The notes: a model not told the origin generated them from the letters alone. A stretch of DNA of 64,000 bases from AC-32 sp963754265 (GCA_963754265.1 CAVWFB010000015.1:1-64000), one strand, 5' to 3'; numbered from the stretch's first letter, positions 16,275-26,207 are shown. Program-made: numbers and translations.

Positions 16275-17606
16275 ATGAGACGGGTCTTGGTGGCGTTCGG
16301 TGTACTGCTCATGCTCACGGTCACGGGGTGCGGCGGCTCGAGCAAGTCCACGAGCTCCACGTCGAGCTCGACGACGAAGGTCGAGCCCGCGAACATCACG
16401 ATCTGGACGCCGTTCGTCGACCCCGAGCTGATCACGTTCAAGAACGTGGTCAAGGACTTCGAGACCAAGAACCCCGGTATCCACGTCAAGGTGATCGGCG
16501 GCACGAACGACGACAAGATCGTCGCGGCGATTCGAGGTGGGAACGCGCCTGATGTTGCCCAGTCCTTCACCTCCGACAACACCGGCGTCTTCTGCCCGAG
16601 CGGTGCCTGGATCGACCTCGGGCCCTACATGCAGAAGGACGGGGTCAAGGACTCGATCTTCCCGGAGGCTCCGCGCGACTACTCGAAGTTCGAGGGGAAG
16701 CGCTGCGCGCTGCCGATGCTCGCCGACGCCTACGGTCTGTACTACAACAAGACGTTGCTGGCGAAGGCGGGATACAAGAATCCGCCCAAGACGATCTCGG
16801 AGCTGACCGCGATGGCGAAGAAGCTGACGCAGCGCGACTCGAGCGGCAAGCTGAAGGTCGTGGGCTTCAACCCGTTCCCGAGCTGGTACGAGAACGTCCC
16901 CGCGCACTTCGGGCCCTCCTGGGGAGCGAACTGGGTCGACAGTGACGGCAACTCGAACCTCAACACCCCGGCCTGGGCCGACCAGCTTCGTTGGCAGAAG
17001 AGCCTGATCGACTGGTACGGCTACGACAACCTCGTGCGCTTCAACGCGGGCGCCGGCGACGAGTTCTCGGCCTCGAACGCCTTCGAGACCGGCAAGGTCG
17101 CCATGCACATGGACGGCGAGTGGCGTGTCGCCTTCCTCAAGCGCGAGCACCCGGAGCTGAAGTACGGCACGGCGCCGTTCCCGGTCGCGGACGACAAGGC
17201 GGACCTGTATGGCGCCGGCTACACCACCGGCAGCATCATCGGCATCCCGAAGACCTCAAAGCACAAGGACCAGGCGTGGCTGCTGGTCAAGTACCTGGGG
17301 ACGAACCCGACCGCCCTGGCGGAGCTCTCGAACGGGATCCAGAACGTGCCCACGACCTCGGCGTCGCTGAAGTCGCCGGCGCTGAAGCCGCTACCCGGCT
17401 TCCAGACCTTCCTGGACGTCTTCGGCAACAAGAACACGACGACGACTCCGATCACGCGCATCGGAGCCGCCAACCAGGAGACCTTCCAGAGCTTCATCTC
17501 CAAGTACCTCTCGGGCTCGAAGAAGGACCTCGAAGGCGGGCTCAAGAACACCGACGAGCAGATCGACGCGCTGGTAAAGCAGGCCGAGGCCGGACAGGCG
17601 CCGTGA
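16275..17606 (+). CDS. Sugar ABC transporter substrate-binding lipoprotein
   Basis: A 443-residue extracytoplasmic solute-binding protein of the MalE/CUT1 kind. The signal peptide ends in lipobox TVTGC (Cys19). It continues with ITIWTPFVDPELITFKNVVK, GGNAPDVAQSFTSDNTGVF, ADAYGLYYNKTLLAKAGYKN and the ligand-lobe segment ASNAFETGKVAMHMDGEW. ATG 16275 has the ribosome binding site CGGAGGAG. It is the first gene of a six-gene operon for an oligosaccharide or glycoside; the ligand is unknown. Confidence 0.93.
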   Translation: MRRVLVAFGVLLMLTVTGCGGSSKSTSSTSSSTTKVEPANITIWTPFVDPELITFKNVVKDFETKNPGIHVKVIGGTNDDKIVAAIRGGNAPDVAQSFTSDNTGVFCPSGAWIDLGPYMQKDGVKDSIFPEAPRDYSKFEGKRCALPMLADAYGLYYNKTLLAKAGYKNPPKTISELTAMAKKLTQRDSSGKLKVVGFNPFPSWYENVPAHFGPSWGANWVDSDGNSNLNTPAWADQLRWQKSLIDWYGYDNLVRFNAGAGDEFSASNAFETGKVAMHMDGEWRVAFLKREHPELKYGTAPFPVADDKADLYGAGYTTGSIIGIPKTSKHKDQAWLLVKYLGTNPTALAELSNGIQNVPTTSASLKSPALKPLPGFQTFLDVFGNKNTTTTPITRIGAANQETFQSFISKYLSGSKKDLEGGLKNTDEQIDALVKQAEAGQAP

Positions 17607-17607
17607 C

Positions 17608-18597
17608 GTGAGCGCGGTCGCCGCGGAAGCGACCCAGCCGGTCGACCGATCGCGGGCGAGGCGCCGCGCGGCCTGGCGGCGGCGCGGGATCGTGCTCGCC
17701 TTCATGAGCCCGTGGCTGGTCGGCTTCACGGTCTTCTTCGGCTATCCGCTCGTGATGAGCGCGTACCTGTCCTTCACGCACTACGACCTGCTCTCGCCGC
17801 CGCGCTGGGTCGGGCTCGACAACTACCGCTTCATGTTCGAGACCGACCAGCAGGTCTGGCCGGCGGTCAAGAACACGCTCTGGTTCATCGCGATCGCGGT
17901 GCCGCTGCAGGTCCTGTTCGCGCTCGGCATCGCGATCATGCTCTCGCGCGCGCGCAGGGGGGTCGGGGTCTTCCGGACGGTCTTCTACCTCCCGGCGCTG
18001 GCGCCGCCCGTCGCGGCCACGCTCGGGTTCGTCTATCTCCTGAATCCCGCGACCGGCCCCGTGAACACGATTCTCGGCAAGGTCGGGATCCAGGGGCCGC
18101 TCTGGTTCGACTCGCCGGAGTGGTCGAAGCCGTCGCTGACGCTGCTCGCGATCTGGGGCGTCGGCAACACGATGATCATCTTCCTGGCCGCCGTGATCGA
18201 CGTGCCGAAGCACCTGTACGAGTCGGCCGAGCTGGACGGCGCCGGGCCCCTCTCGCGGCTGCGCTTCGTCACGCTGCCCACGATCAGCCCGGTGATCCTG
18301 TTCGCGGTCGTGATCGGGGTGATCGAGGGGCTGCAGTACTTCACGCAGGCCTACGTCGCGGCCAACGTGGCGGGCGGCTCGGCGACGTACTCGGCCGAGC
18401 AGGCGAACAAGCTCGGCTATCCGGAGGACTCGACGCTCTTCTACCCGGTGCTCCTCTACCAGCAGGGCTTCCGCTACTTCAACATGGGCTACGCCTCGGC
18501 GATGGCGATGCTCCTGCTCGCCGTCTCGTTCGCGGTCACGTTCCTGATCGTGCGCCACTCGCGCCGCTTCGTGCACTACCAGGGGGCGGCGCGGTGA
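17608..18597 (+). CDS. Sugar ABC transporter permease (MalF-like)
   Basis: A 329-residue CUT1 inner-membrane permease with six helices. The EAA loop that contacts the ATPase is YESAELDGAGPLSRLRFVTL, followed by PTISPVILFAVVIG. It starts at GTG 17608, one base after the binding-protein stop, and overlaps the next permease gene by 4 bases. It forms the transmembrane pore with the MalG-like partner. Confidence 0.93.
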   Translation: MSAVAAEATQPVDRSRARRRAAWRRRGIVLAFMSPWLVGFTVFFGYPLVMSAYLSFTHYDLLSPPRWVGLDNYRFMFETDQQVWPAVKNTLWFIAIAVPLQVLFALGIAIMLSRARRGVGVFRTVFYLPALAPPVAATLGFVYLLNPATGPVNTILGKVGIQGPLWFDSPEWSKPSLTLLAIWGVGNTMIIFLAAVIDVPKHLYESAELDGAGPLSRLRFVTLPTISPVILFAVVIGVIEGLQYFTQAYVAANVAGGSATYSAEQANKLGYPEDSTLFYPVLLYQQGFRYFNMGYASAMAMLLLAVSFAVTFLIVRHSRRFVHYQGAAR

Positions 18598-19481
18598 GCA
18601 CCCCGGCCGCTCCGGTCGCGGCGCCGCTCGTCCGGCGGCGGCTCCCTGTCGAGGTGCGGCGCAAGCGCTTCCTGCTCGCGGTCGCGAACCACTCGCTGCT
18701 GATCGCGACGGCGGTGATCTTCATCGCGCCGTTCATCTTCATCGTGCTGACCTCGCTGATGACGAGCCAGCAGGCCCTCTCGCCGAAGCTCTGGCCGGAC
18801 CCGTTCGCCTGGCACAACTTCACCGACGTCTTCTCGAAGGCGCCGATGTGGCGTTACGCGTTCAACACCTTGCTCTACGCGGGGCTCGGCACCCTCGGCC
18901 TACTCGTCTCGAGCATCCCGGTCGCCTACGCGCTCGCGCGCCTCCGTTGGCGTGGGGCCAACGTCGTCTTCCTGATCACGCTCATCGCGATGATGCTGCC
19001 GCCGCAGGTGACGATCGTCCCGGTCTACGTCCTCTGGGCGAAGCTGCACCTGGTCGGGACGATCTGGCCGCTCGTCTTCCCGAACTGGCTCGGGGACGCG
19101 TTCTCGATCTTCCTCCTGCGCCAGTTCTTCCTGACGATTCCCGAGGAGTACCTCGACGCCGCGCGCGTGGACGGCTGCGGCGAGCTCCGGATCCTGACCA
19201 CCGTCGTCTGCCGGCTGGCGAAGCCCGCGATCGCGGCGGTCGCGCTCTTCTCGTTCCTCTTCTGCTTCAACGACTTCTTCGGGCCGCTCCTCTACACGGG
19301 CGAGAACTCGTCGCACTGGACGCTCTCGGTCGGGCTGTCGCAGTTCCGCTCGCTCTACCAGGTGCAGTGGAACCTGACCATGGCGGCGACGCTGATCGTG
19401 ATGGCGCCCGTGATCCTGCTCTTCTTCCTCGCCCAGCGCGCCTTCGTCGAGGGCGTGACCCTGACGGGGGTGAAGGGATGA
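18594..19481 (+). CDS. Sugar ABC transporter permease (MalG-like)
   Basis: A 295-residue CUT1 permease starting at GTG 18594 within the upstream stop. Helices include HSLLIATAVIFIAPFIFIVL and VVFLITLIAMMLPPQVTIVP. The EAA loop is YLDAARVDGCGELRILTTVV followed by CRLAKPAIAAVALF. The typical C-terminus FVEGVTLTGVKG is present. It overlaps the GH4 gene by 4 bases. Confidence 0.93.
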   Translation: MSTPAAPVAAPLVRRRLPVEVRRKRFLLAVANHSLLIATAVIFIAPFIFIVLTSLMTSQQALSPKLWPDPFAWHNFTDVFSKAPMWRYAFNTLLYAGLGTLGLLVSSIPVAYALARLRWRGANVVFLITLIAMMLPPQVTIVPVYVLWAKLHLVGTIWPLVFPNWLGDAFSIFLLRQFFLTIPEEYLDAARVDGCGELRILTTVVCRLAKPAIAAVALFSFLFCFNDFFGPLLYTGENSSHWTLSVGLSQFRSLYQVQWNLTMAATLIVMAPVILLFFLAQRAFVEGVTLTGVKG

Positions 19482-20728
19482 AGCTCGCGGTGATCGGGGC
19501 CGGGTCGACCTATACGCCGGAGCTGGTCTCGGGCCTCGGCCGCGAGCGCGAAGGGCTCGACCTGCGCGAGCTCGTGCTGCACGACATCGACGAGGAGCGC
19601 CTCGAGGTGGTCGGCGGGCTCGCGCGGCGGATGCTCGAGCGCCAGGGCTCTACGGCCCGGCTCGACGTGACCGACGAGCTCGACCGTGCGCTCGACGGGG
19701 CCGACTTCGTGCTCGTCCAGATCCGCGTCGGCGGGCAGGAGGCACGCCTCCGCGACGAGACCGTCCCGCTCGCGTGCGGCTGCATCGGCCAGGAGACCAC
19801 GGGCGCGGGCGGGCTGGCCAAGGCTTTCCGCACGGTGCCGGTCGTGCTCGGGATCGCCGAGAGGGCGCGCGAGCTCGCGGCCAACGGCGCGTGGATCGTC
19901 GACTTCACGAACCCGGTCGGGATCGTCACGCGCTCGCTGCTCGATGCCGGCCACCGTGCGGTCGGCCTCTGCAACGTCGCGATCGGCTTCCAGCGCTCGT
20001 TCGCGCGGCTGCTCGGGGTCGAGCCCGCGGCCGTCGTGGTCGACCAGGTCGGCCTCAATCACCTGACCTGGGTGCGCGCGGTGCACGTCGGCGGGGAGAA
20101 CGTGCTCCCGCAGCTGCTCGCCGAGCACGGTGACGAGCTCGCCGGGCAGGCCGGCGGGCTTCCGCGCCGGCTGCTCGAGCAGCTCGGCGTCGTCCCGTCC
20201 TACTACCTGCGCTACTTCTACGCCCATGACCGCGTCCTCGCCGAGCAGCTTGGCGAGCAGCCGCGCGCCGCCCGGGTGCAGGAGATCGAGCGGGAGCTGC
20301 TGGAGCTCTACCGCGACCCGGAGCTGACGGAGAAGCCGGCGCTGCTCGAGCAGCGAGGCGGCGCGTACTACAGCGAGGCAGCGGTCGGGCTCGTCCGCTC
20401 GCTCGCCACGGGTGACGGCGCCGTGCACGAGGTCGACGTGCGGAACGAGGGCACCCTCGCCGGGCTCGCCGAGGACGACGTGGTCGAGGTGCCGGCCCGC
20501 GTCGGCCGCGACTCGATCGAGCCGCTTCCGCAGGCGCCGCTCGCGCCCGAGCTGCTCGGCCTGACCCAGCACGTGGCCGCCTACGAGCGCCTCGCGGCGC
20601 AGGCCGCGGTGTCGCGCGACCTCGAGACCGCGCGCAAAGCCTTGCTCGCGCATCCGCTGATCGGCCAGCACGAGCTGGTCGAAGGGCTGCTCGAGCCGCT
20701 ACTCGAGCCGCAGGAGGCACCGGCATGA
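19478..20728 (+). CDS. GH4-family glycosidase (6-phospho-beta-glucosidase-like)
   Basis: A 416-residue NAD- and metal-dependent glycosidase. The Rossmann start is KLAVIGAGSTYTPELVSGL. The metal-binding Cys lies in GLCNVAIGFQR, the following His motif is VGLNHLTW, and IVDFTNPVGIVTRSL is typical of GH4. GH4 enzymes use a redox-elimination mechanism and most act on 6-phospho-glycosides. Here no PTS component is present; the neighbours are an ABC importer and a BadF-type kinase that overlaps by 4 bases. That suggests the substrate is phosphorylated after import. The exact sugar is undetermined. Confidence 0.9.
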   Translation: MKLAVIGAGSTYTPELVSGLGREREGLDLRELVLHDIDEERLEVVGGLARRMLERQGSTARLDVTDELDRALDGADFVLVQIRVGGQEARLRDETVPLACGCIGQETTGAGGLAKAFRTVPVVLGIAERARELAANGAWIVDFTNPVGIVTRSLLDAGHRAVGLCNVAIGFQRSFARLLGVEPAAVVVDQVGLNHLTWVRAVHVGGENVLPQLLAEHGDELAGQAGGLPRRLLEQLGVVPSYYLRYFYAHDRVLAEQLGEQPRAARVQEIERELLELYRDPELTEKPALLEQRGGAYYSEAAVGLVRSLATGDGAVHEVDVRNEGTLAGLAEDDVVEVPARVGRDSIEPLPQAPLAPELLGLTQHVAAYERLAAQAAVSRDLETARKALLAHPLIGQHELVEGLLEPLLEPQEAPA

Positions 20729-21708
20729 GCGGCGCGGTGATCGCCGTGGACGGCGGCGCGTCGAAGACGCACCTCGCGCTCGTCGGTGCGAACGGCGGGC
20801 TGCTGAAGCTGATCCGAGGGCTGGAGAGCTCCCCGCAGAACCTCGGCCTCGAGCGCGCGCTTACCGTGCTCGACGGCCTCTACGCCGAGGCGGCGATCGG
20901 CGGCCCGGTCGAGGTGGCACAGCTGAACATGTCAGGTGTCGACTTCCCGAGCGAGGAGCGCGAGCTGCGCGAGGCTCTCGAGGCGCGGGCCTGGGCCGAG
21001 CGGATCCTCGTCGACAACGACACCTTCGCGGTGCTGCGCGCGGGCACCGAGCGCGGCTGGGGCGTGGCGGTCGTCTGCGGCTCGGGGATCAACTGCGTCG
21101 GCGTCTCGGCGGATGGGCGGCACGCGCGCTTCCCGGCGCTGGGGCAGATCACCGGCGACTGGGGTGGCGGCTCCGACGTCGGCTACGCCGCCCTGTTCGC
21201 GGCCGCGCGGAGCCAGGACGGCCGCGGGCCGCAGACCTCGCTCGAGCGCGCGGTGCCCGAGCACTTCGGACTGGAGACGCCGGACGAGCTGGCGGAGGCG
21301 ATCCACCGCGGGCGGATTCCCGCACGGCGCCTGCTCGAGCTGCCGCCGATCGTGTTCGCGGAGGCCGCGGACGACGAGGTCGCGGCCGGGATCGTCGATC
21401 GCCTGACGAGCGAGATCGTGGCGATGGCGCGGGTTGCTCTCGAGCGGCTCGGCCTCGGGGACGAACCGGCAGAGGTCCTGCTCGGCGGAGGGTTGCTTCA
21501 GTCCGGGGACGGCCCACTGGGCGCAGCGGTCGAGGCGGAGCTGCGGCGGGTCGCGCCGAGCGCCTGCGTAACCACGCCGAGCTCACCGCCGATCGTCGGC
21601 GCCGCACTGCTCGGGCTCGACGCGATCGGCGCCTCCGCCGAGGCGCAGCGCCGGGCGCGCGAGGAGCTCGAGGCCGCGGTCGAGGCGGAGGGAGGAGCCG
21701 ATGGCTGA
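20725..21708 (+). CDS. BadF/BadG-type sugar kinase (N-acetylglucosamine kinase-like)
   Basis: A 327-residue ASKHA-fold kinase of the BadF/BadG/BcrA/BcrD ATPase family. The phosphate-1 loop is AVDGGASKTHLALVGANGG, phosphate-2 is VVCGSGINCVGV, the ITGDWGGGSDVGY segment matches GlcNAc kinases of this family, and the adenosine loop contains EVLLGGGLLQSG. It is coupled by 4-base overlap to the GH4 gene and by 8 bases to the ATPase gene. The likely role is phosphorylation of the imported sugar or of the released monosaccharide; which of these occurs cannot be told from sequence. Confidence 0.88.
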   Translation: MSGAVIAVDGGASKTHLALVGANGGLLKLIRGLESSPQNLGLERALTVLDGLYAEAAIGGPVEVAQLNMSGVDFPSEERELREALEARAWAERILVDNDTFAVLRAGTERGWGVAVVCGSGINCVGVSADGRHARFPALGQITGDWGGGSDVGYAALFAAARSQDGRGPQTSLERAVPEHFGLETPDELAEAIHRGRIPARRLLELPPIVFAEAADDEVAAGIVDRLTSEIVAMARVALERLGLGDEPAEVLLGGGLLQSGDGPLGAAVEAELRRVAPSACVTTPSSPPIVGAALLGLDAIGASAEAQRRAREELEAAVEAEGGADG

Positions 21709-22789
21709 CGTCAGGTTCGAGCGCGCGACGAAGGTCTACGCCGGCAACGACGCGGCGGCCGTGCACGAGCTCGACCTGCACATCGAGGACGGCGAGTTCA
21801 TGGTCCTGGTCGGCCCGTCGGGCTCCGGCAAGACCACGGCGCTGCGGATGCTGGCCGGCCTCGAGGAGGTCGACGACGGCGGCGTCTTCATCGGCGACCG
21901 CGACGTCACGTACCTGCCCCCGAAGAAGCGCGACGTCGCGATGGTGTTCCAGAACTACGCGCTGTACCCGTACCTGACCGTCGCGCAGAACATCGCGTTC
22001 CCGCTGAAGATGGCCGGCGTCAAGAAGGCCGAGCGGGAGCAGCAGGCACGCGAGGTGGCCAGGCGGCTCGGGCTCGAGGACTACCTGCAGCGCAAGCCGG
22101 CGCAGCTCTCGGGTGGCGAGCGCCAGCGGGTCGCGATGGGGAGGGCGATCGTGCGGCAGCCGAGCGTCTTCCTGATGGACGAGCCGCTCTCGAACCTCGA
22201 CGCGAAGCTGCGCGTCCAGATGCGCGCCGACATCGCCGCGCTGCAGGCGGACTTCGGGATCACCACCGTCTACGTCACGCACGACCAGTCGGAGGCGATG
22301 ACTCTCGGCCACCGCGTCGCCGTGCTCGACCACGGGCGGCTGCAGCAGTGCGGGACGCCGCGCGCGCTCTACGACCGGCCCGCGAACAGCTTCGTCGCCG
22401 GCTTCATCGGCTCGCCGGCGATGAACCTCGTGCGGGTCCCGCTGGCGGCGAACGGGTCGATCGCGCTCGGGTCGGAGCAGGTCGACGTGGGCGAGGCGCT
22501 GACGGCGGAGGCACGGGCGAACGGCCGAGACGGCGTCGTGCTCGGCCTGCGGCCAGAGGCGCTCGAGCTCGGCACCGGCGGCCTGCCCGCGCGGGTCGAG
22601 GTGGTGGAAGAGCTCGGCGCGGACGCCTACGTCTTCTGCTCAGCACAGGTGCACGGCGAGTCGACCCGCCTCGTGGCGAGAACCGAGGCGCGCGGTGTCC
22701 CGGCTCGCGGTGCCGCGGTCACGTTGCGCGTGCGGCCCGACGAGGCGCATCTGTTCGACGCCGAGACCGGCGCTCGCCTCGGCGGCTGA
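21701..22789 (+). CDS. Sugar ABC transporter ATP-binding protein (MsmK/UgpC-like)
   Basis: A 362-residue CUT1 ATPase: Walker A GPSGSGKTTALRML, signature LSGGERQRVAMGRAI, Walker B VFLMDEPLSNLD, and the switch-region His in TVYVTHDQSEAM. A C-terminal TOBE regulatory region (about residues 240-362) follows. ATPases of this type often serve several sugar transporters. It closes the operon, and dnaE begins 46 bases later with its own -10 box. Confidence 0.93.
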   Translation: MADVRFERATKVYAGNDAAAVHELDLHIEDGEFMVLVGPSGSGKTTALRMLAGLEEVDDGGVFIGDRDVTYLPPKKRDVAMVFQNYALYPYLTVAQNIAFPLKMAGVKKAEREQQAREVARRLGLEDYLQRKPAQLSGGERQRVAMGRAIVRQPSVFLMDEPLSNLDAKLRVQMRADIAALQADFGITTVYVTHDQSEAMTLGHRVAVLDHGRLQQCGTPRALYDRPANSFVAGFIGSPAMNLVRVPLAANGSIALGSEQVDVGEALTAEARANGRDGVVLGLRPEALELGTGGLPARVEVVEELGADAYVFCSAQVHGESTRLVARTEARGVPARGAAVTLRVRPDEAHLFDAETGARLGG

Positions 22790-22819
22790 GCCCGCTCGAA
22801 GGTCCTCCGAGACGCCTCC

Positions 22820-22825
22820 TAGAAT
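22820..22825 (+). promoter_or_regulatory. -10 element, dnaE
   Basis: TAGAAT, 10 nt before ATG 22836. It contains the alternative ATG 22824, which argues for ATG 22836 as the true start with at most a very short leader. Confidence 0.4.
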
Positions 22826-22835
22826 GGCTCGGCCG

Positions 22836-25800
22836 ATGCCCGAGGCGCCCTTCGTCCACCTGCACGTCCACTCCGAGTACTCGATCCTCGACGGCGCGTG
22901 CCGCATCCCCGGGCTCGCGGCGCGGGCGGCCGAGCTCGAGATGCCGGCGGTCGCGCTCACCGACCACGGCTCGCTCGCCGGCGCGGTCGAGCTCTACCAG
23001 GAGGCCGGCAAGCAGGGCGTCAAGCCGATCCTGGGTTGCGAGCTCTACGTCGCCGAGGACCGGCGGGCCCAGCGGAAGGGCTACGCCCACCTCACGCTGC
23101 TGGCCGAGGACAACACCGGCTACGGCAACCTGATCAAGCTCGCCTCGGCCGGCTATCTCGAGGGCTACTACTACAAGCCTCGCGTCGACTGGGAGCTGCT
23201 CGAGCGCCACTCGCAGGGACTGATCGCGCTCTCGGGCTGCCTCTCGGGTCGCGTCTGCAAGGCCCTCGAGGAGAACCGCGGCGACGACGCGCGCCGCGAC
23301 CTCGACCGGCTCGCGCAGGTCTTCGGGCGCGACTCGACCTACGTCGAGATGCAGAACGCCGGCCTCGAGATCCAGTCGCGGATCAACCCGTCGCTGGCGA
23401 AGCTCGCCGGGGAGGCCGGGCTGCCGCTGGTCGCGACCGGCGACGTCCACTACCTCCGGCACGAAGACGCGCAGGCCCACGAGGCGCTGCTCTGCATCCA
23501 GTCGGGCGACTCGCTCAAGAACCCGAACCACTGGAAGTTCGACACGGATCAGTTCTTCTTCAAGTCGCCGTCGGAGATGGCGCTCGACTTCCCGGGCCAC
23601 GAAGAGGCGATGCGGCGGACGCTGGAGATCGCCGAGCGCTGCAACGTCGAGCTCGAGCTGGGGAAGATCCTGCTGCCCAAGTTCCCCGTGCCCGAGGGCA
23701 AGGACGCGTTCGACTACCTCGTCGAGCTCTGCGAGAAAGGCCTGCAAAAGCGCTACGAACGGCCGACGCCGGAGCTCCAGGAGCGCCTGCGCTTCGAGCT
23801 CAAGACGGTCAAGGAGATGGGCTTCGCCGACTACTTCCTGATCGTCTGGGACTTCGTCTCCTTCGCGAAGCGGAACGGCATCCAGGTCGGTCCCGGCCGC
23901 GGCAGCGCCGCCGGCTCGCTCGCGGCCTACTGCCTCGAGATCACCGACGTCGACCCGATGGAGTACGGCCTGCTCTTCGAGCGCTTCCTCAACCCGGGCC
24001 GCAAGTCCATGCCCGACATGGACATCGACTTCGCCGTCGCCGGGCGCGACCGCGTCATCAACTACGTGGCCGAGAAGTACGGGCGCGACCGGGTCGCGCA
24101 GATCATCACCTTCGGGACGATGATGGCCCGAGCGGCCGTCCGCGACGCGGGCCGCGTGCTCGAGATCCCGTACGGCACCGTGGACAAGGTCGCGAAGCTG
24201 ATCCCGGAGGGGCCGAAGGTCTACCTCGAGGACTGCCTCAAGCCGGGCGCGGAGCTGAAGCAGGCCTACGACGCCGACCCGCTGGTGAAGGAGATCGTCG
24301 ACCTCGCCAAGCCGCTCGAAGGGCTCGTGCGCCAGGACTCGATCCACGCCGCCGGGGTCGTGATCTCCGACCGCCCGCTGACCGACGTCGTCCCGCTGCA
24401 GCAGAAGGGCTCCGACCAGGAGGTCGTGACCCAGTTCAAGATGGGCGACGTCGAGGCGCTCGGCCTGCTGAAGATGGACTTCCTCGGCCTGCGCAACCTC
24501 GACGTGATCGACAAGACGCTCGACCTGATCGGCGGCCTCGACATCACCAAGCTGCCCCTCGACGACCCCGCCACCTACAAGATGCTGCAGCGCGGCGAGG
24601 CGACCGGCGTCTTCCAGTTCGAGTCGTCAGGGATGCGCGAGGCGCTGCGGCAGGTCAAGCCGACCGAGTTCGAGGACCTGATCGCGCTCGTCGCGCTCTA
24701 CCGGCCGGGCCCGATGGGCTACATCCCCGGCTACGCACGCCGCAAGGCGGGGCAGGAGGCGGTCGCCTATCCCGACCCGCGCCTCGAGCCGATCACCGGT
24801 CTCACCTACGGCATCTGCATCTACCAGGAGCAGTACATGGAGATCGCCAAGCAGCTCGCCGGCTTCACGCCCGCCGAGGCCGACGACCTGCGCAAGGCGA
24901 TCGGGAAGAAGATCCACGCGCTGATGGCCTCCCTCAAGGACAAGTTCCTCGAGGGGTGCGCGGCGAACTCGGTCACACCGGCGGTGGCGAACCAGCTCTG
25001 GAAGGACATGGAGCAGGCGCAGGACTACTCCTTCAACAAGTCGCACGCCGCCTGCTACGCGCTGATCGCCTATCGCACCGCGTGGCTGAGGGCGCACCAC
25101 CCGAAGGAGTACATGGCGGCGCTGATCTCCTCGGTCATGAACACCAAGGACCGCGTGCCGTTCTACGTCGCTGCCTGCAACGAGATGGGCGTCGAGGTGC
25201 TGCCGCCCGACGTGAACTCGTCCGAGTGCGACTTCGCCGTGGTCGAGGGGAAGATCCGCTTCGGCCTGAACGCGGTCAAGAACGTCGGCGACTCCGCGGC
25301 GCGGGCGATCGTGCACGCGCGTGGGGAGGGCGGCGAGTTCAGCTCGCTCTGGGACTTCACCGAGCGCGTCGACCCGCAGGTGGTGAACAAGCGCGCGCTC
25401 GAGTCGCTGGTCAAGTGCGGCGCGCTCGACTCGAGCGGCGGCACCCGCCGCGGGATGCTCGAGGCGCTGGAGCACGCGCTCTCCCACGGCCAGCGGGCCC
25501 AGAACGACCGGCTCAGCGGCCAGAGCTCGCTCTTCGGCGAGGCCGAGGCGAAGCCGGAGAACCCGCCGATCGGGACCGAGGAATACGAGAAGAACGAGCT
25601 GCTGCGGCAGGAGAAGGAAGCGCTCGGCCTCTACGTCTCGGAGCACCCGCTGGAGGCGATCAAGGCGCAGCTGCGGCGCAAGACGGACGCGACTCTCGCC
25701 GAGCTCGAGCGCCGGCGCGACGGCGAGATCGTGACCGTGGCCGGGATCGTCAGCGCGCTCAAGCAGCTGACCACCAAGAAGGGTGAGCCGATGGTCTTCA

Positions 25801-26207
25801 TGCGGCTCGACGACGTGCTCGGCAGCGCCGAGGTGGTCGTCTTCAACTCGGTCTACGCGGCCTCGCGAGAGCTGCTGCTCGCCGACGCGGTGCTCGTCGT
25901 CAAGGCGCGGATCGACCACAAGGAGGGCGAGACGAAGCTGATCGCCCTCGAGGTGACCGCCTTCGAGGCGACGCCGGAGCGCAAGGAGGTACGGCTCAAG
26001 CTCGACGCGCGCCGGGCGCGGGCCGGGCTCATCCGCGAGCTTGCCACGGTCGTGAAGGACTTCCCCGGCGAGGCGCCCGTGGTGCTCGACCTCGTCACCT
26101 CCGACGGCCCGCGCACCTTCCAGTTCGGCCCGGACTACAAGGTCAAGCCGGAGCCGGACTTCTTCGCCGAGGTGAAGGCGCTCCTCGGCGAGGCCGCTGT
26201 GGCCTAG
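22836..26207 (+). CDS. dnaE: DNA polymerase III subunit alpha
   Basis: A replicative polymerase of about 1,123 residues, normal for DnaE1. The PHP domain opens with FVHLHVHSEYSILDGACR and LTDHGSLAGAVELY. The palm carries GPGRGSAAGSLAAYCL and the catalytic PDMDIDFAVAGRDRVINYV, and the fingers carry FQFESSGMREALRQ. Helix-hairpin-helix and OB-fold regions follow (GEIVTVAGIVSALKQLTTKK). ATG 22836 is preferred because it opens directly at the PHP motif. It overlaps the convergent VOC gene by 4 bases. Confidence 0.97.
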   Translation: MPEAPFVHLHVHSEYSILDGACRIPGLAARAAELEMPAVALTDHGSLAGAVELYQEAGKQGVKPILGCELYVAEDRRAQRKGYAHLTLLAEDNTGYGNLIKLASAGYLEGYYYKPRVDWELLERHSQGLIALSGCLSGRVCKALEENRGDDARRDLDRLAQVFGRDSTYVEMQNAGLEIQSRINPSLAKLAGEAGLPLVATGDVHYLRHEDAQAHEALLCIQSGDSLKNPNHWKFDTDQFFFKSPSEMALDFPGHEEAMRRTLEIAERCNVELELGKILLPKFPVPEGKDAFDYLVELCEKGLQKRYERPTPELQERLRFELKTVKEMGFADYFLIVWDFVSFAKRNGIQVGPGRGSAAGSLAAYCLEITDVDPMEYGLLFERFLNPGRKSMPDMDIDFAVAGRDRVINYVAEKYGRDRVAQIITFGTMMARAAVRDAGRVLEIPYGTVDKVAKLIPEGPKVYLEDCLKPGAELKQAYDADPLVKEIVDLAKPLEGLVRQDSIHAAGVVISDRPLTDVVPLQQKGSDQEVVTQFKMGDVEALGLLKMDFLGLRNLDVIDKTLDLIGGLDITKLPLDDPATYKMLQRGEATGVFQFESSGMREALRQVKPTEFEDLIALVALYRPGPMGYIPGYARRKAGQEAVAYPDPRLEPITGLTYGICIYQEQYMEIAKQLAGFTPAEADDLRKAIGKKIHALMASLKDKFLEGCAANSVTPAVANQLWKDMEQAQDYSFNKSHAACYALIAYRTAWLRAHHPKEYMAALISSVMNTKDRVPFYVAACNEMGVEVLPPDVNSSECDFAVVEGKIRFGLNAVKNVGDSAARAIVHARGEGGEFSSLWDFTERVDPQVVNKRALESLVKCGALDSSGGTRRGMLEALEHALSHGQRAQNDRLSGQSSLFGEAEAKPENPPIGTEEYEKNELLRQEKEALGLYVSEHPLEAIKAQLRRKTDATLAELERRRDGEIVTVAGIVSALKQLTTKKGEPMVFMRLDDVLGSAEVVVFNSVYAASRELLLADAVLVVKARIDHKEGETKLIALEVTAFEATPERKEVRLKLDARRARAGLIRELATVVKDFPGEAPVVLDLVTSDGPRTFQFGPDYKVKPEPDFFAEVKALLGEAAVA

